The notes under the pieces are model-generated. The model had not been told where the DNA came from. It worked only from the letters and a program-made list of their open reading frames with translations, and did not search any database. Below, piece by piece: positions 1 through 8,429 of a DNA stretch of 64,000 bases (position 1 is its first letter; each line of letters opens with the position of its first letter). The stretch lies in assembly GCF_004010055.1 (NCBI RefSeq), contig NZ_RQVT01000050.1:62001-126000 (forward strand). Direction: 5' to 3'. Source of the DNA: Psychroflexus aestuariivivens (GTDB taxonomy: Bacteria; Bacteroidota; Bacteroidia; Flavobacteriales; Flavobacteriaceae). Made by a program: the position numbers and the translations under genes.

Positions 1-1932
1 AAATGTGAAATCAGCGTAGAGCTCGTCTTTATATGAGAAATTGGCTGTGCTATACACGCTGTTGATACGTTTCTCAAAACGTTCGCTGTTCCCAAGCAAG
101 GGGGAACGAGAGTTGGCCAATGTGTAGATTTCCGGCACTGCCAGCTGTGAGGCTTCAGAAAATGAATAATGAATTTCCTGGTTAAATCGGTTGGCACCTG
201 CGGTAAGTGTGTAGTCCCAATTTTCATCAATCTTATTTTGGTAAGAAAGTAAAAAGTCGGTATTCATTTCAGTAAAGCGTACTTTATCTTCTCTGAAGGA
301 GCCAAAGGGATTCGCGTTGGTACTTACTGCTCTTCTGAAATTTCTTTGATCGTCATAAGTATCTATTCCAGTTCTCACTTTAAGCGATAAATGCTCAGAA
401 AACTCGTAAATAGCAGATACATTTCCCAAAATTCTGTTTTTATCAAAACTGTTGGTATTTTCAAATACAGTGAGGTAAGGATTAGTCAGCCATAGATAAT
501 TGATGTCAAAATGTTGACGCCCGGTTTGCCCAGCCTGCCAATAATCTCTCATGGATTCTATATTAGTTTGCCTTCCCGTCCAGTTGAATCCATAAAGTAC
601 GTTTTCATAACCATAACCTAGATTTGGACGGTTGCCACTTCGAGTGTTTATGAAATTTAGAAACGTGTTGACTTTTAGATTTTCGCTAAGTTCCTGATCG
701 AGACTTATAGAAATTCCATCACGCTTTAGGTCTGTATTAGGAACAATACCTTCATTGCGTAAGTTGCTGTAAGAAAGCCTCATACCGCCAATATCTCCTC
801 TTTTACTTATGGCAATATTATTTTGGTAAGTGATGCCAGTATCAAAAAAATTGCGAACATTATCGGGTCTGGATACCCATGGCGTTGCTGTAATTGGCGT
901 AAAAGAACCATCGGGTAAAGTACGTGAAATGACATCTCCACCCCTTACAGGATTACCATTGATGTCCACAGATGGACTGTCGAACTGCGGGATTAATAGG
1001 CCAGCATCCAATCGCGGTCCATAACTGCTTATACCACCATCATTAATACCAGCTCCAACACCATTCTGAAATGCATACTGGCCATTAGAGCCTAAGCCAT
1101 AAACATTTTGATAATCTGGAAGCGTTAGCAAAGTTTCAATGGTGAAATTACTATTGATGCTTACTCCTAATCCTTCAGATTTTTTTCCTCGCTTAGTCGT
1201 AATGAGGACAACTCCATTGGCAGCACGGGAACCATATAAGGCAGCTGAGCCAGCACCTTTCAATACTGAAATAGATTCTATATCATCAGGACTAAACTCT
1301 GAAGCGCCATTTCCATAATCTACTTCTTGTAAAGCACCGTCATTAACTAGATCGCTTGTGATTTGTTCGTTGCTTATAGGAACCCCGTCTACAACAAATA
1401 AGGGTTGATTACTTCCACTTAGTGAATTTTCACCACGTATGATAATTCTCGATGAAGATCCAACACCACTCGATCCGTTTGTTATTTGCACTCCAGCTAC
1501 CTGTCCGGCCATACCATTAACCATATTGGTTTGTGGTACGTCAACCATTTTTTCAGAATCTATTGTAGAAACAGATGAAGACAAAGAACGTTTTTCCTTT
1601 TTGATACCCAGAGCCGTTACAACTACTTCATTGAGTTGCTCTTCTGAAACCTTCAAAATAATTACATCCTGAAGTTGACTGTTTTTCACTTCTATAAGAG
1701 CAGTTTCAAACCCTATGGAAGAAATTTCTAAAATGAAATTTCTGGAGTTGGTTTCCAAGCTAAAAAAACCATTAGCATCTGTAGTGGTATAATTCTGAGT
1801 CCCTTTTTCAGATACAGCTGCGTAGGGTATAGGATTTTGATTGCTATCTACAACTCTAGCTTCATAAACATTGTTTTGTGAAAACGTTGTTATCACAAAT
1901 AATTGCCAGAAGGCAATGAGAAATAATTTCAT
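1..1932 (-). CDS. SusC/RagA-family TonB-dependent outer membrane receptor, 5' part (runs off window)
   Basis: An open frame runs on the minus strand from ATG at 1932 to the first base of the window (644 codons with no stop). The start gives a signal peptide (MKLFLIAFWQLFVITTFSQ), followed by a carboxypeptidase-regulatory-like domain over about residues 20-95 and then the plug domain. The plug carries the SusC signature: 'YGSRAANGVVLITTKRG', preceded by 'VDGVPI'. The last readable residues (ANFSYKDELYADF) look like barrel strands. SusC-type receptors import glycans or other large nutrients across the outer membrane, using TonB, and usually have a SusD lipoprotein encoded just downstream, which would lie outside this window. 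The gene follows a DUF2064 gene on the same strand. The substrate cannot be told. The family call is firm. Confidence 0.93.
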   Translation of the reverse strand, partial: MKLFLIAFWQLFVITTFSQNNVYEARVVDSNQNPIPYAAVSEKGTQNYTTTDANGFFSLETNSRNFILEISSIGFETALIEVKNSQLQDVIILKVSEEQLNEVVVTALGIKKEKRSLSSSVSTIDSEKMVDVPQTNMVNGMAGQVAGVQITNGSSGVGSSSRIIIRGENSLSGSNQPLFVVDGVPISNEQITSDLVNDGALQEVDYGNGASEFSPDDIESISVLKGAGSAALYGSRAANGVVLITTKRGKKSEGLGVSINSNFTIETLLTLPDYQNVYGLGSNGQYAFQNGVGAGINDGGISSYGPRLDAGLLIPQFDSPSVDINGNPVRGGDVISRTLPDGSFTPITATPWVSRPDNVRNFFDTGITYQNNIAISKRGDIGGMRLSYSNLRNEGIVPNTDLKRDGISISLDQELSENLKVNTFLNFINTRSGNRPNLGYGYENVLYGFNWTGRQTNIESMRDYWQAGQTGRQHFDINYLWLTNPYLTVFENTNSFDKNRILGNVSAIYEFSEHLSLKVRTGIDTYDDQRNFRRAVSTNANPFGSFREDKVRFTEMNTDFLLSYQNKIDENWDYTLTAGANRFNQEIHYSFSEASQLAVPEIYTLANSRSPLLGNSERFEKRINSVYSTANFSYKDELYADFTF

Positions 1933-1999
1933 TCTAGTGATTGTTTAGTCTATGACTTCAAGGCTAATTCTACGATTCTTTGGTTTGAAATTTTAGACT

Positions 2000-2018
2000 T
2001 ATAAAACCTGGAGGGTTT
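2000..2018 (-). terminator. weak hairpin after the DUF2064 gene
   Basis: On the minus strand a short AAACC/GGTTT stem followed by a T-rich stretch overlaps the DUF2064 stop codon. The stem is only about 5 bp, so it may be weak termination or nothing. Confidence 0.3.
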
Positions 2019-2766
2019 ACAAGAAAAATAATAGAATTTGATGTTCATAGATGTATATTACATAATTTGTTAAAGGTTCTTTTCTCTGGTTTAAGCAGCC
2101 AAAAGGAGAACCTTTATTATAATATACACTGGAAGAAAATGTTATGAATTCAGTGGAAGAATGAGTGAAATTATTCTGATTCTGATTTAAAATTTGAAAT
2201 AAAATCACCTTAATTTGGAAAGTGAGTCTAGATTTTTGAAGTAAGCTTATAGCATCTTCACGATAATCTAAATCCATTAAAGTAGAAATACAATCAACAG
2301 TAAAGGATTGCTGCTCTAGATAGAGTAAAATTTCTGAAAGTAAATCTTTTGTTTTCCATGAGAAATGAAGATATTTTTCTTTATTGAAAAAACTCTTTTT
2401 TACTCCCCAAAGATAAAATCCACCATCTCGAGATGGCCCAAAACACATGTCTTTGCAATCTAAAGATTTAACAGCACATTGGAGATGATTAAGGTTAAGC
2501 TCAGGAGTGTCATTCCCAATAGAAATAACTTGCTCAAAACCTTTATCAAAAACCCCTTGAATAGCATTTAGATATCGATGAGCAAAATTTTCACCTCTTT
2601 GTTTATGTTCATCTATCCAGAAATAGTCTAGTCCAGATGTTTTTGCAAGTTTTAAAACTTGCTTGTTTTGATAATCAAATAAAGCTTCAGAAGCCTTAAA
2701 TGTCTTGTGTTTGCTTTCTTCGGAAGCAGTTCTCGCAAAAATTAAAAGTGCAGTTTTAGTCCTCAT
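2017..2766 (-). CDS. DUF2064 / TIGR04282-like glycosyltransferase-family protein
   Basis: This 249-aa protein has the nucleotide-sugar-transferase-like fold signature of the DUF2064 family: an N-terminal 'TALLIFART' strand, 'ISIGNDTPEL' near residue 85 (position of the usual DxP motif) and 'GPSRDGGFYLWG' near residue 110. Members are annotated as glycosyltransferase-like and are often fused to or encoded near radical-SAM or selenoprotein genes, but no reaction is settled. The C-terminal 70 residues are less conserved and end in a hydrophobic tail. The gene lies 84 bp upstream of the SusC-like receptor on the same strand, so co-transcription is possible. The ATG at 2766 is the only reasonable start for the first strand. 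Confidence 0.75.
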   Translation of the reverse strand: MRTKTALLIFARTASEESKHKTFKASEALFDYQNKQVLKLAKTSGLDYFWIDEHKQRGENFAHRYLNAIQGVFDKGFEQVISIGNDTPELNLNHLQCAVKSLDCKDMCFGPSRDGGFYLWGVKKSFFNKEKYLHFSWKTKDLLSEILLYLEQQSFTVDCISTLMDLDYREDAISLLQKSRLTFQIKVILFQILNQNQNNFTHSSTEFITFSSSVYYNKGSPFGCLNQRKEPLTNYVIYIYEHQILLFFL

Positions 2767-3001
2767 CTATTGACTTTAGTCTTACTTACGAAGAAATACT
2801 TACGCCAGTTGACGGATTTTTTTGAAAATTTCAAACCTGAAAAATGTTTTAATATTACATAGAAGTGATTAAAAAAATAAATCCTAATGCAAGTTGCTTT
2901 TTGTAGCAATACATTTTAAACATCTATAAAATAAGTTACTTAAATGAATGCCTTAATCTAAAATTCAATCTATAATAATACAAAATAATGATCCAATAAA
3001 T

Positions 3002-3283
3002 ATGTTAGGAATTTTCGGCGTTACATGTATTGACTCTTTATTTTTTGGATGGACTTATGCTAAATGGAAGTTTAATATTTGGATTCCTGTTTTTTTTTAC
3101 ACTTGTTAATGAACCTTTATTTTGAACTGTTTTCCGCTGGAGAAAATGCGCTAGGCGATATCTATATGAATATTTTTAGGATTATAACTGGCAATATTGG
3201 TTATTGGATTAACTATATATTATAAGTGTAAGAAAGGTCTCAGTTTCGAGATAACTAAGAAAAGTTGGTGGATGAAAAAGTAA
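3002..3283 (+). pseudogene. relic of a CPBP-family intramembrane protease (C-terminal part, two frameshifts)
   Basis: Three short frames join into one recognisable C-terminus. Frame 1 from 3002 reads 'LGIFGVTCIDSLFFGWTYAK' and 'WKFNIWIPVFF'. After a T-run near 3089-3097 a second frame continues 'LHLLMNLYFELFSAGENALG' and 'FRIITG'. Near 3195 a third frame gives 'IVIGLTIYYKCKKGLSFEIT' and ends 'KKSWWMKK' with TAA at 3281-3283. The 'HxxMN' segment, the GENALG turn and the basic C-terminus resemble flavobacterial CPBP (CAAX/Abi) proteases. The junctions fit loss of one T and gain of one G. The N-terminal half, with the catalytic EExxxR, is absent. The relic abuts the ECF sigma gene. The decay is visible directly; the family call is by motif recognition. 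Confidence 0.7.
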
Positions 3284-3290
3284 TTAATAA

Positions 3291-3328
3291 AAAACTGTAA
3301 TTCTTGTTCATTAAAATTAACTTACTGT
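3291..3328 (+). promoter_or_regulatory. putative ECF sigma promoter, copy A (upstream of the sigma gene)
   Basis: AAAACTGTAATTCTT at 3291-3305, a 12-nt spacer, then TAACTTACTGT at 3318-3328, lies 13 nt before the GTG start of the ECF sigma gene. The same two blocks with exactly the same 12-nt spacer recur at 4491-4528 before the next operon. Bipartite spaced motifs before a sigma gene and its neighbour fit an autoregulated ECF promoter. The function is inferred. Confidence 0.6.
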
Positions 3329-3341
3329 AATAAAAAAACTA

Positions 3342-3845
3342 GTGTCAAAACTTGAAAATAAAGAAAGTGAGTTCATCAAACTTGTAAGTGAGTCTCAGGG
3401 CATCATTCACAAAGTTTGCAGATTATACTGTGATGATCACACACACAGAGAAGATTTATTTCAGGAAATTATACTTCAACTCTGGAAATCATACCCCTCT
3501 TTTAAGGGAAATTCGAAATTTTCTTCCTGGATGTATAGAGTCGGATTAAATGTAGCAATACAGGATTTTAGAAAAGAAAAGAAACGAAAATACTTATTTC
3601 TAGAAAGTCTTGAAGTTAAAGAACCTTCTATATCTCCAAAAAACAATGACAAGGACGAAAGAATAAATGCTTTGTATAAGGCAATCTCGAAACTGGATAA
3701 AATTGAAAAAGCAATAATGATGCTTTATTTAGACGAAGTGCCTAATGAGGATATCGCTGAAATTATTGGTATTTCTCAAAACTATGTGCGAGTAAAAATG
3801 ACGAGGATTAGAACAAAGTTAGCTAATGACATTAAGATAAATTAA
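3342..3845 (+). CDS. ECF-family RNA polymerase sigma factor
   Basis: The 167-aa protein has sigma-70 region 2 over about residues 15-80 ('REDLFQEIILQLWKSYPSF', then 'KFSSWMYRVGLNVAIQDFRK') and region 4 over about residues 105-160 ('LDKIEKAIMMLYLDEVPNED' and the helix-turn-helix 'IAEIIGISQNYVRVKMTRI'). That is the usual size and layout for an extracytoplasmic-function sigma factor. The start is GTG at 3342; there is no in-frame ATG before residue 63. It is followed after 1 nt by a membrane protein that is probably its anti-sigma partner. A spaced motif immediately upstream recurs before the next operon, suggesting autoregulation. The inducing signal is unknown. Confidence 0.93.
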   Translation: MSKLENKESEFIKLVSESQGIIHKVCRLYCDDHTHREDLFQEIILQLWKSYPSFKGNSKFSSWMYRVGLNVAIQDFRKEKKRKYLFLESLEVKEPSISPKNNDKDERINALYKAISKLDKIEKAIMMLYLDEVPNEDIAEIIGISQNYVRVKMTRIRTKLANDIKIN

Positions 3846-3846
3846 T

Positions 3847-4491
3847 ATGGACATAATAGAATTAAAATCAGCCTGGAACCTGCTTCAACAAGACATTAAT
3901 AAAGATAAAGTTGAAGAAAATGAAATCATGACCTCCCTTTATGGTAAATCAAAGTCAGAGATTTCAAAAATTAAAAGCAACCTGCATTTTAAATTTGTTA
4001 TGGCTTCAGTCTCCATTATTGTAGCGATTTCTCTTGCAATTGCAACAAATCTAAAACCAGCCATAAATCCTTTGGATTTTGTTTTTACAACTTTAGAATC
4101 TACTATATTTTTCATCATTATGGCGCTTACTATTGCGCTCGTATTATTCTTTAATTACAAGGCTTATATCCACATACAATACATTCAGCATTCAAATCTA
4201 AATCTGAAAGATAACCTTAAGAATTTTATTAAAGCAATGAAAAAAGCCATCCGGTTCAATATGTATTCAGATGCTTTAATCACACCCATAATATTTGAAT
4301 GGCTGTATTATGCTTATGCTTTTAAGAACGACTCGTTAGGTTTTGATTTAAAAACTGCTTTACTTTTTATCTTACCGATTACAATCGGCGTGATGTCCTA
4401 TTTAGTTCAGCGATTCATACAAAATTTAAAATTTGGTAACTATTTAAAGAGATTAGATGATTATTTAAAGTCACTTCAAAATAATTCATAA
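3847..4491 (+). CDS. membrane protein, probable anti-sigma partner of the ECF factor
   Basis: This 214-aa protein starts 1 nt after the sigma gene stop, so the two are translationally linked. It has a soluble N-terminus of about 50 residues ('IELKSAWNLLQQDINKDKVE'), then hydrophobic segments near residues 50-70, 82-105, 140-158 and 165-190. It lacks the HxxxCxxC zinc anti-sigma motif. Flavobacterial ECF genes are often followed by such multi-TM proteins of undetermined function that probably hold the sigma factor at the membrane. The assignment rests on position and topology only. Its stop codon overlaps by one base the second copy of the putative ECF promoter at 4491. Confidence 0.6.
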   Translation: MDIIELKSAWNLLQQDINKDKVEENEIMTSLYGKSKSEISKIKSNLHFKFVMASVSIIVAISLAIATNLKPAINPLDFVFTTLESTIFFIIMALTIALVLFFNYKAYIHIQYIQHSNLNLKDNLKNFIKAMKKAIRFNMYSDALITPIIFEWLYYAYAFKNDSLGFDLKTALLFILPITIGVMSYLVQRFIQNLKFGNYLKRLDDYLKSLQNNS

Positions 4492-4528
4492 AAACTGTAA
4501 TTCTTTAGCTTGAAAAGTAACTTACTGT
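4491..4528 (+). promoter_or_regulatory. putative ECF sigma promoter, copy B (upstream of the 58-aa peptide/hydrolase operon)
   Basis: AAAACTGTAATTCTT at 4491-4505, a 12-nt spacer and TAACTTACTGT at 4518-4528 reproduce both blocks and the spacing of copy A exactly, while the spacers themselves differ (conserved blocks, free spacer). It ends 18 nt before the ATG at 4547, so the small gene and the hydrolase behind it are likely targets of the ECF factor. Confidence 0.6.
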
Positions 4529-4546
4529 GTATAAATATATAATGAA

Positions 4547-4723
4547 ATGAAAAAAACACATTTTCTCAAATTGGTTACTGCTTTAGGGATAGTTATAATG
4601 TTAATCTCATTCGTGGTTATTCCAGATGAATACCCCTGGTATTATGAACTCTTGTTTTTTAATCTTGGCCTCTGGCCTTGGCTAATGGCAAAAAAAGAAT
4701 TAAAAAAAATAAAATCATACTAA
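4547..4723 (+). CDS. small membrane protein, 58 aa
   Basis: ATG at 4547 opens a 58-codon frame: a basic N-terminus (MKKTHFLKL), a hydrophobic segment over about residues 9-26, a conserved-looking 'PDEYPWYYELLFFNLGLWPW' stretch containing a second weakly hydrophobic segment, and a lysine-rich tail. It follows the second copy of the putative ECF promoter and ends 14 nt before the probable start of the hydrolase. Its two-segment layout (TM, acidic/aromatic loop, TM, lysines) resembles the first 60 residues of that hydrolase ('IFPENDTWLHTTLQITFVIG'), which suggests shared ancestry. No known family was recognised. Confidence 0.6.
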   Translation: MKKTHFLKLVTALGIVIMLISFVVIPDEYPWYYELLFFNLGLWPWLMAKKELKKIKSY

Positions 4724-4737
4724 AATTAAATCAAAAG

Positions 4738-6033
4738 ATGAAAAAGACAAAGACTAAAAATAAATTTCAAATTATAGGAGCGGTATTGATTTTGACAGGG
4801 GCGTTAAGCATTTTTCCAGAAAATGATACTTGGCTTCATACGACTTTACAAATCACATTTGTTATAGGTTGTATTATTTTTTTACTAGACGGCCGCTATT
4901 CAAAAAAGCTGAATAAGTTAACTACAGCACTTGTTGTGTTAATGTCAATGTCATTTCCAGTGAACTTAGCAGCACAAGATTACAGTCAGCAAGTCAACGC
5001 CTTCAAAAAAAGCTTTGATCAAAAAGACATGACAATCATTCAGCCCTTTTTAAGTGATTCATTAAATTTTTCTTCTTTACCAGCTCAGAACACTTTGCCG
5101 GTATTGAAAAATATCCTTACAAATCTGCCTAAGCTGAATAGCTTGGAGATTTTGAGTGCAGAAAAAGGAAAAGCTATTGTAAAGTATGACTTTGAACAGT
5201 TAGGAGTAAGTGAATCTGAAATTTTATTTAACTCTGATCATAAAATAGTAAAAGTTGGATTTATTGAAACCTTAATTCAACAGCAATTAGAACAGCAACG
5301 TAAAATGCAATCCAGTGTACAGGAACCAAAGCCCGATAAAATAGCTTTTGACTATTCCAAAACTTCAGTTGAATTTCCATCAAAAGATGGATTGATAATT
5401 TCAGCTGATTTGTATGAAACTGATCCGGACAAACCAATTATTTTACTATGCCATCAGGCAGGTTATAATAAATACGAATATGCCGACATAGCGCCACGAT
5501 TAAACGAGATGGTCTATAATACGCTGGCAATCGATCAGCGTTCGGGCGGCACATTTGCAAACAAATCCAACGAAACCCACAATAGAGCTATAGAGGGTGG
5601 TATTAAAAATATTGATTTTACAGATGCCATACAGGATATTGAATCTTCTATTGACTTTCTGACAAAAAAATACAAACAGAAAGTTATCCTATGGGGAAGT
5701 TCATACTCATCAAGTTTGGTTTTACATATAGCAGAAAAAAACAAAAATGTGAAAGCTGTAATTTCATTCAGTCCCGGAGATTATTTTGGAGATGAAATGA
5801 CTTCTCTGGCAGTTGTTTTACCAAAAGTTAACACGCCATTTTTGGTAACATCTTCAAAAACAGAAGCAAAGGAATTAAAAAACGTATTACAAGATGTAAG
5901 GCAAAATGATTTGCAGCGACAATTCATTCCACAATCCACTGGTTTTCATGGTTCAAGAGCAGTATGGATTGACCAGGAGGGCGCCGAAGAATATTGGGCT
6001 ACGATTTCATCTTTTTTAACTAAAGTGGAGTAG
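4738..6033 (+). CDS. membrane-anchored alpha/beta hydrolase with DUF3887-like domain
   Basis: ATG at 4738 (431 aa) is preferred over the upstream in-frame codon at 4678, which overlaps the 58-aa gene. Two TM segments (about residues 11-26 and 36-51) are followed by what looks like an internal signal peptide ('KKLNKLTTALVVLMSMSF' ending at AAQ, residue 80), a DUF3887-like domain (about 83-185) and an alpha/beta hydrolase domain (about 205-431). The nucleophile elbow is G320-S-S322-Y-S, with Ser in place of the usual last Gly; a 'FHGSRAVW' segment near the end supplies a candidate His. The catalytic part should be outside the cytoplasm. It lies in the operon behind the second putative ECF promoter. 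The substrate is unknown. Confidence 0.75.
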   Translation: MKKTKTKNKFQIIGAVLILTGALSIFPENDTWLHTTLQITFVIGCIIFLLDGRYSKKLNKLTTALVVLMSMSFPVNLAAQDYSQQVNAFKKSFDQKDMTIIQPFLSDSLNFSSLPAQNTLPVLKNILTNLPKLNSLEILSAEKGKAIVKYDFEQLGVSESEILFNSDHKIVKVGFIETLIQQQLEQQRKMQSSVQEPKPDKIAFDYSKTSVEFPSKDGLIISADLYETDPDKPIILLCHQAGYNKYEYADIAPRLNEMVYNTLAIDQRSGGTFANKSNETHNRAIEGGIKNIDFTDAIQDIESSIDFLTKKYKQKVILWGSSYSSSLVLHIAEKNKNVKAVISFSPGDYFGDEMTSLAVVLPKVNTPFLVTSSKTEAKELKNVLQDVRQNDLQRQFIPQSTGFHGSRAVWIDQEGAEEYWATISSFLTKVE

Positions 6034-6244
6034 AATAGAATAAAGTGAATTCTTCATTTTCTTTGATAAATTATCTGGCTGAATGTTTCTACAATAGAAA
6101 GATTTTAGCTTTTTTCAAGTGACAATTTTAAACATGAAATCTTATAATAGTTGATTTTTTTTGGGTAGACACCTATTTATGTTTAAAGATAATCTGGAAA
6201 TAACACCAATGTCTTCAATAATTAATGAATAAGCCTAATCCGAA

Positions 6245-7498
6245 ATGAAAAAATTAAAATATACAGGAGTATTTATTCTGATACTGGCTCTATTCTATTT
6301 TGGATATGATCTATTCAGTTGGGATGAAATTCCGAATAATAGAAAATTTGAAAAAACAATAGGAATATCTGACTCAGGTTTTAGTGAACAAATAAGATTA
6401 AGTTCAAAAAAATTGGAAGTGCTTTTAGATAGTTTGAATGTTCCGTCAGTTTCCATTGCTATTGGAGTTGATAATAAAATCGTATGGTCTGAAGCTATCG
6501 GCTATGCAGACCTAGATAAAAAAATTAACGCTACACCAAAAACAACCTATCGAATTGGCAGCACATCTAAAGCTGTAACAAGTGTCGCCATAATGAAATT
6601 AGTTCAACAAAATAAATTGAATTTAGATGAATCAGTTTCGAACCTATTGCCTGATTATCCGGTCAAAAAATGGAAATTCACAACAAGGCAATTACTATCA
6701 CACACGGCGGGATTTCCTGATTATGAAGACTTAAGTATTAGTGGTGGATTTTACACCCTTCTAAATTTTAAACAATTTCATACGGTAGAAGAAGGTCTTG
6801 TAGTATTTAAAGATGTCCCGCTTTTATTTAAGCCAGGAGATCGATTCAGATATAACTCCTTTGATGTAGTTTTAGCCAGCAGGGTTATTGAAAAAATCAG
6901 CAACCAGGATTTTTTGGGTTATTTGGAAAATAATTTGTTCCAAACCTTAAAAATGAAACACACCTATGGCGATCATTTTGTTAAAGAACCTGAATATGAA
7001 GCAGAGTTTTATCAGACGTCATCAGGGAATAAATATCGGAGGTGGCATACTTTTGGCGTCTTACATCCAGATCAAAACCTAAGCTATAAATGGGCTGGCG
7101 GAGGTTTGCTTTCAACACCAGGTGATTTGGTTAAAATGGGCAATGCCCTTCTTAATGATACCACCTTCGTTAACACTAGAGTTAGAAATGCATTTTTTGA
7201 ACCACAACGCTTATCCAATGGAGAAATCAATGAGCAAAAATATGCTCTGGGATGGCGCTCTTACTACGATTATGCTTCCCAACATTTATTAGGTGAGGAA
7301 ACACCTGTTTGGATGGTTCATCACGGTGGTGTAAGTAAAGGAAGTATGAATCTACTATGCCTGTTTCCAAATGAAGGGGTTGTAATTGATGTTGCTATTA
7401 ATGGAAGACAAAAAGAATTTGATTTCAGCCCTTTTTGGTATCAGGTAATGGACTTGGTTCAACCTTTTTTAGTCAAAGAATATAAAGCTGTACAATAA
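6245..7498 (+). CDS. serine hydrolase, beta-lactamase/class C (penicillin-binding protein-like) family
   Basis: This 417-aa protein has an N-terminal membrane anchor or signal (residues 5-22) and a class C beta-lactamase fold (Pfam Beta-lactamase). Active-site motifs are visible: S106-T-S-K109 (SxxK), Y203-N-S (YxN) and H360-G-G in place of KTG. HxG is common in esterase or D-aminopeptidase members, so true beta-lactamase activity should not be assumed. It probably acts in the periplasm on peptidoglycan fragments, peptides or esters. It stands alone, 211 bp after the hydrolase and on the same strand; the intervening sequence shows nothing recognisable. Confidence 0.9.
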   Translation: MKKLKYTGVFILILALFYFGYDLFSWDEIPNNRKFEKTIGISDSGFSEQIRLSSKKLEVLLDSLNVPSVSIAIGVDNKIVWSEAIGYADLDKKINATPKTTYRIGSTSKAVTSVAIMKLVQQNKLNLDESVSNLLPDYPVKKWKFTTRQLLSHTAGFPDYEDLSISGGFYTLLNFKQFHTVEEGLVVFKDVPLLFKPGDRFRYNSFDVVLASRVIEKISNQDFLGYLENNLFQTLKMKHTYGDHFVKEPEYEAEFYQTSSGNKYRRWHTFGVLHPDQNLSYKWAGGGLLSTPGDLVKMGNALLNDTTFVNTRVRNAFFEPQRLSNGEINEQKYALGWRSYYDYASQHLLGEETPVWMVHHGGVSKGSMNLLCLFPNEGVVIDVAINGRQKEFDFSPFWYQVMDLVQPFLVKEYKAVQ

Positions 7499-7712
7499 AT
7501 AAAAAAAATCTTCTACTTGGCTAGTGTGATGATTAAGTTCTCTGAAAATAAAATGTATGTATAGCATCTTATATTCCATAAAGCCTAAGCAGAAAAAAAA
7601 TAAATCAAATCCTTCACTATAAACTATTTGTGTAATTTTTGATTAAACAGAGCAATTCAAAGGAAAAATACTTAAGTAAGAAAAGACTAATAGAAAACAA
7701 AAATTTAAATAA

Positions 7713-8429
7713 ATGAAAAAGGCAATAATAGTTGGCGCAACTTCTGGAATAGGAAAAGGACTTGCTTTAAAATTGGCTAACAACGATTATGACGTGGGAA
7801 TTACAGGAAGACGAACTGAACTTCTCAGGGAGTTGAAATCTCAAAAACCAAATTCTTTTCACACAAAAACCTTTGACATTACAGACTCTAATTCAATCGT
7901 TGAAAATTTGGAAGCCTTGACTGAAGAACTTGGTGGTCTTGACTTAATAATTATTAGTTCAGGAACTGGCGATTTAAACGAGAAACTCGATTTTGAAATT
8001 GAAAAACAAACAATTGAAACGAATGTAACTGGATTTACTTGCATTGCGAATTGGGCTTTTAATTATTTTGAGAAACAAGAATCAGGTCATATAGTAGCGA
8101 TAAGTTCAGTTGGTGGTCTAAGGGGAAGTAAAATTGCTCCAGCTTACAATGCAACAAAAGCATTTCAAATTAATTATTTGGAAGGCTTGAGACAAAAAGC
8201 AACTAAATTGAAAACTAAAATATTCATTTCAGACATAAGACCAGGATTTGTGGATACTGCAATGGCTAAGGGAGAAGGACAGTTTTGGGTTTCAACCGTT
8301 GATAAAGCATCCCATCAAATAGTTGAAGCAATAAAGAAGAAAAAGAAAATCACTTATGTGACGAAACGTTGGAAGCTTATTGGAGTAATTTTAAAAAGAA
8401 TACCAAGACAGATGTATGATAGAATGTAG
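7713..8429 (+). CDS. SDR-family NAD(P)-dependent oxidoreductase
   Basis: This 238-aa classical short-chain dehydrogenase has the nucleotide-binding G8-A-T-S-G12-I-G14 motif, the 'TNVTG' helix residues, catalytic Ser near 131-132 and Y145-x-x-x-K149. The C-terminus is basic ('KKKKKITYVTKRWKLIG') and weakly hydrophobic, as in membrane-associated members of the group. The substrate cannot be predicted. It is a single gene with a hairpin downstream at 8490-8510. The preceding 214-bp gap contains no recognised gene. Confidence 0.93.
   Translation: MKKAIIVGATSGIGKGLALKLANNDYDVGITGRRTELLRELKSQKPNSFHTKTFDITDSNSIVENLEALTEELGGLDLIIISSGTGDLNEKLDFEIEKQTIETNVTGFTCIANWAFNYFEKQESGHIVAISSVGGLRGSKIAPAYNATKAFQINYLEGLRQKATKLKTKIFISDIRPGFVDTAMAKGEGQFWVSTVDKASHQIVEAIKKKKKITYVTKRWKLIGVILKRIPRQMYDRM

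Noticed and set aside
830-1672. Plus-strand frames in the first 1.9 kb
   Set aside because: They lie opposite a continuous SusC-family coding frame with signature motifs.
6245-7498. An antibiotic-resistance beta-lactamase
   Set aside because: It has HxG in place of KTG, and such class C-like proteins are mostly esterases or peptidases; no resistance context is present.
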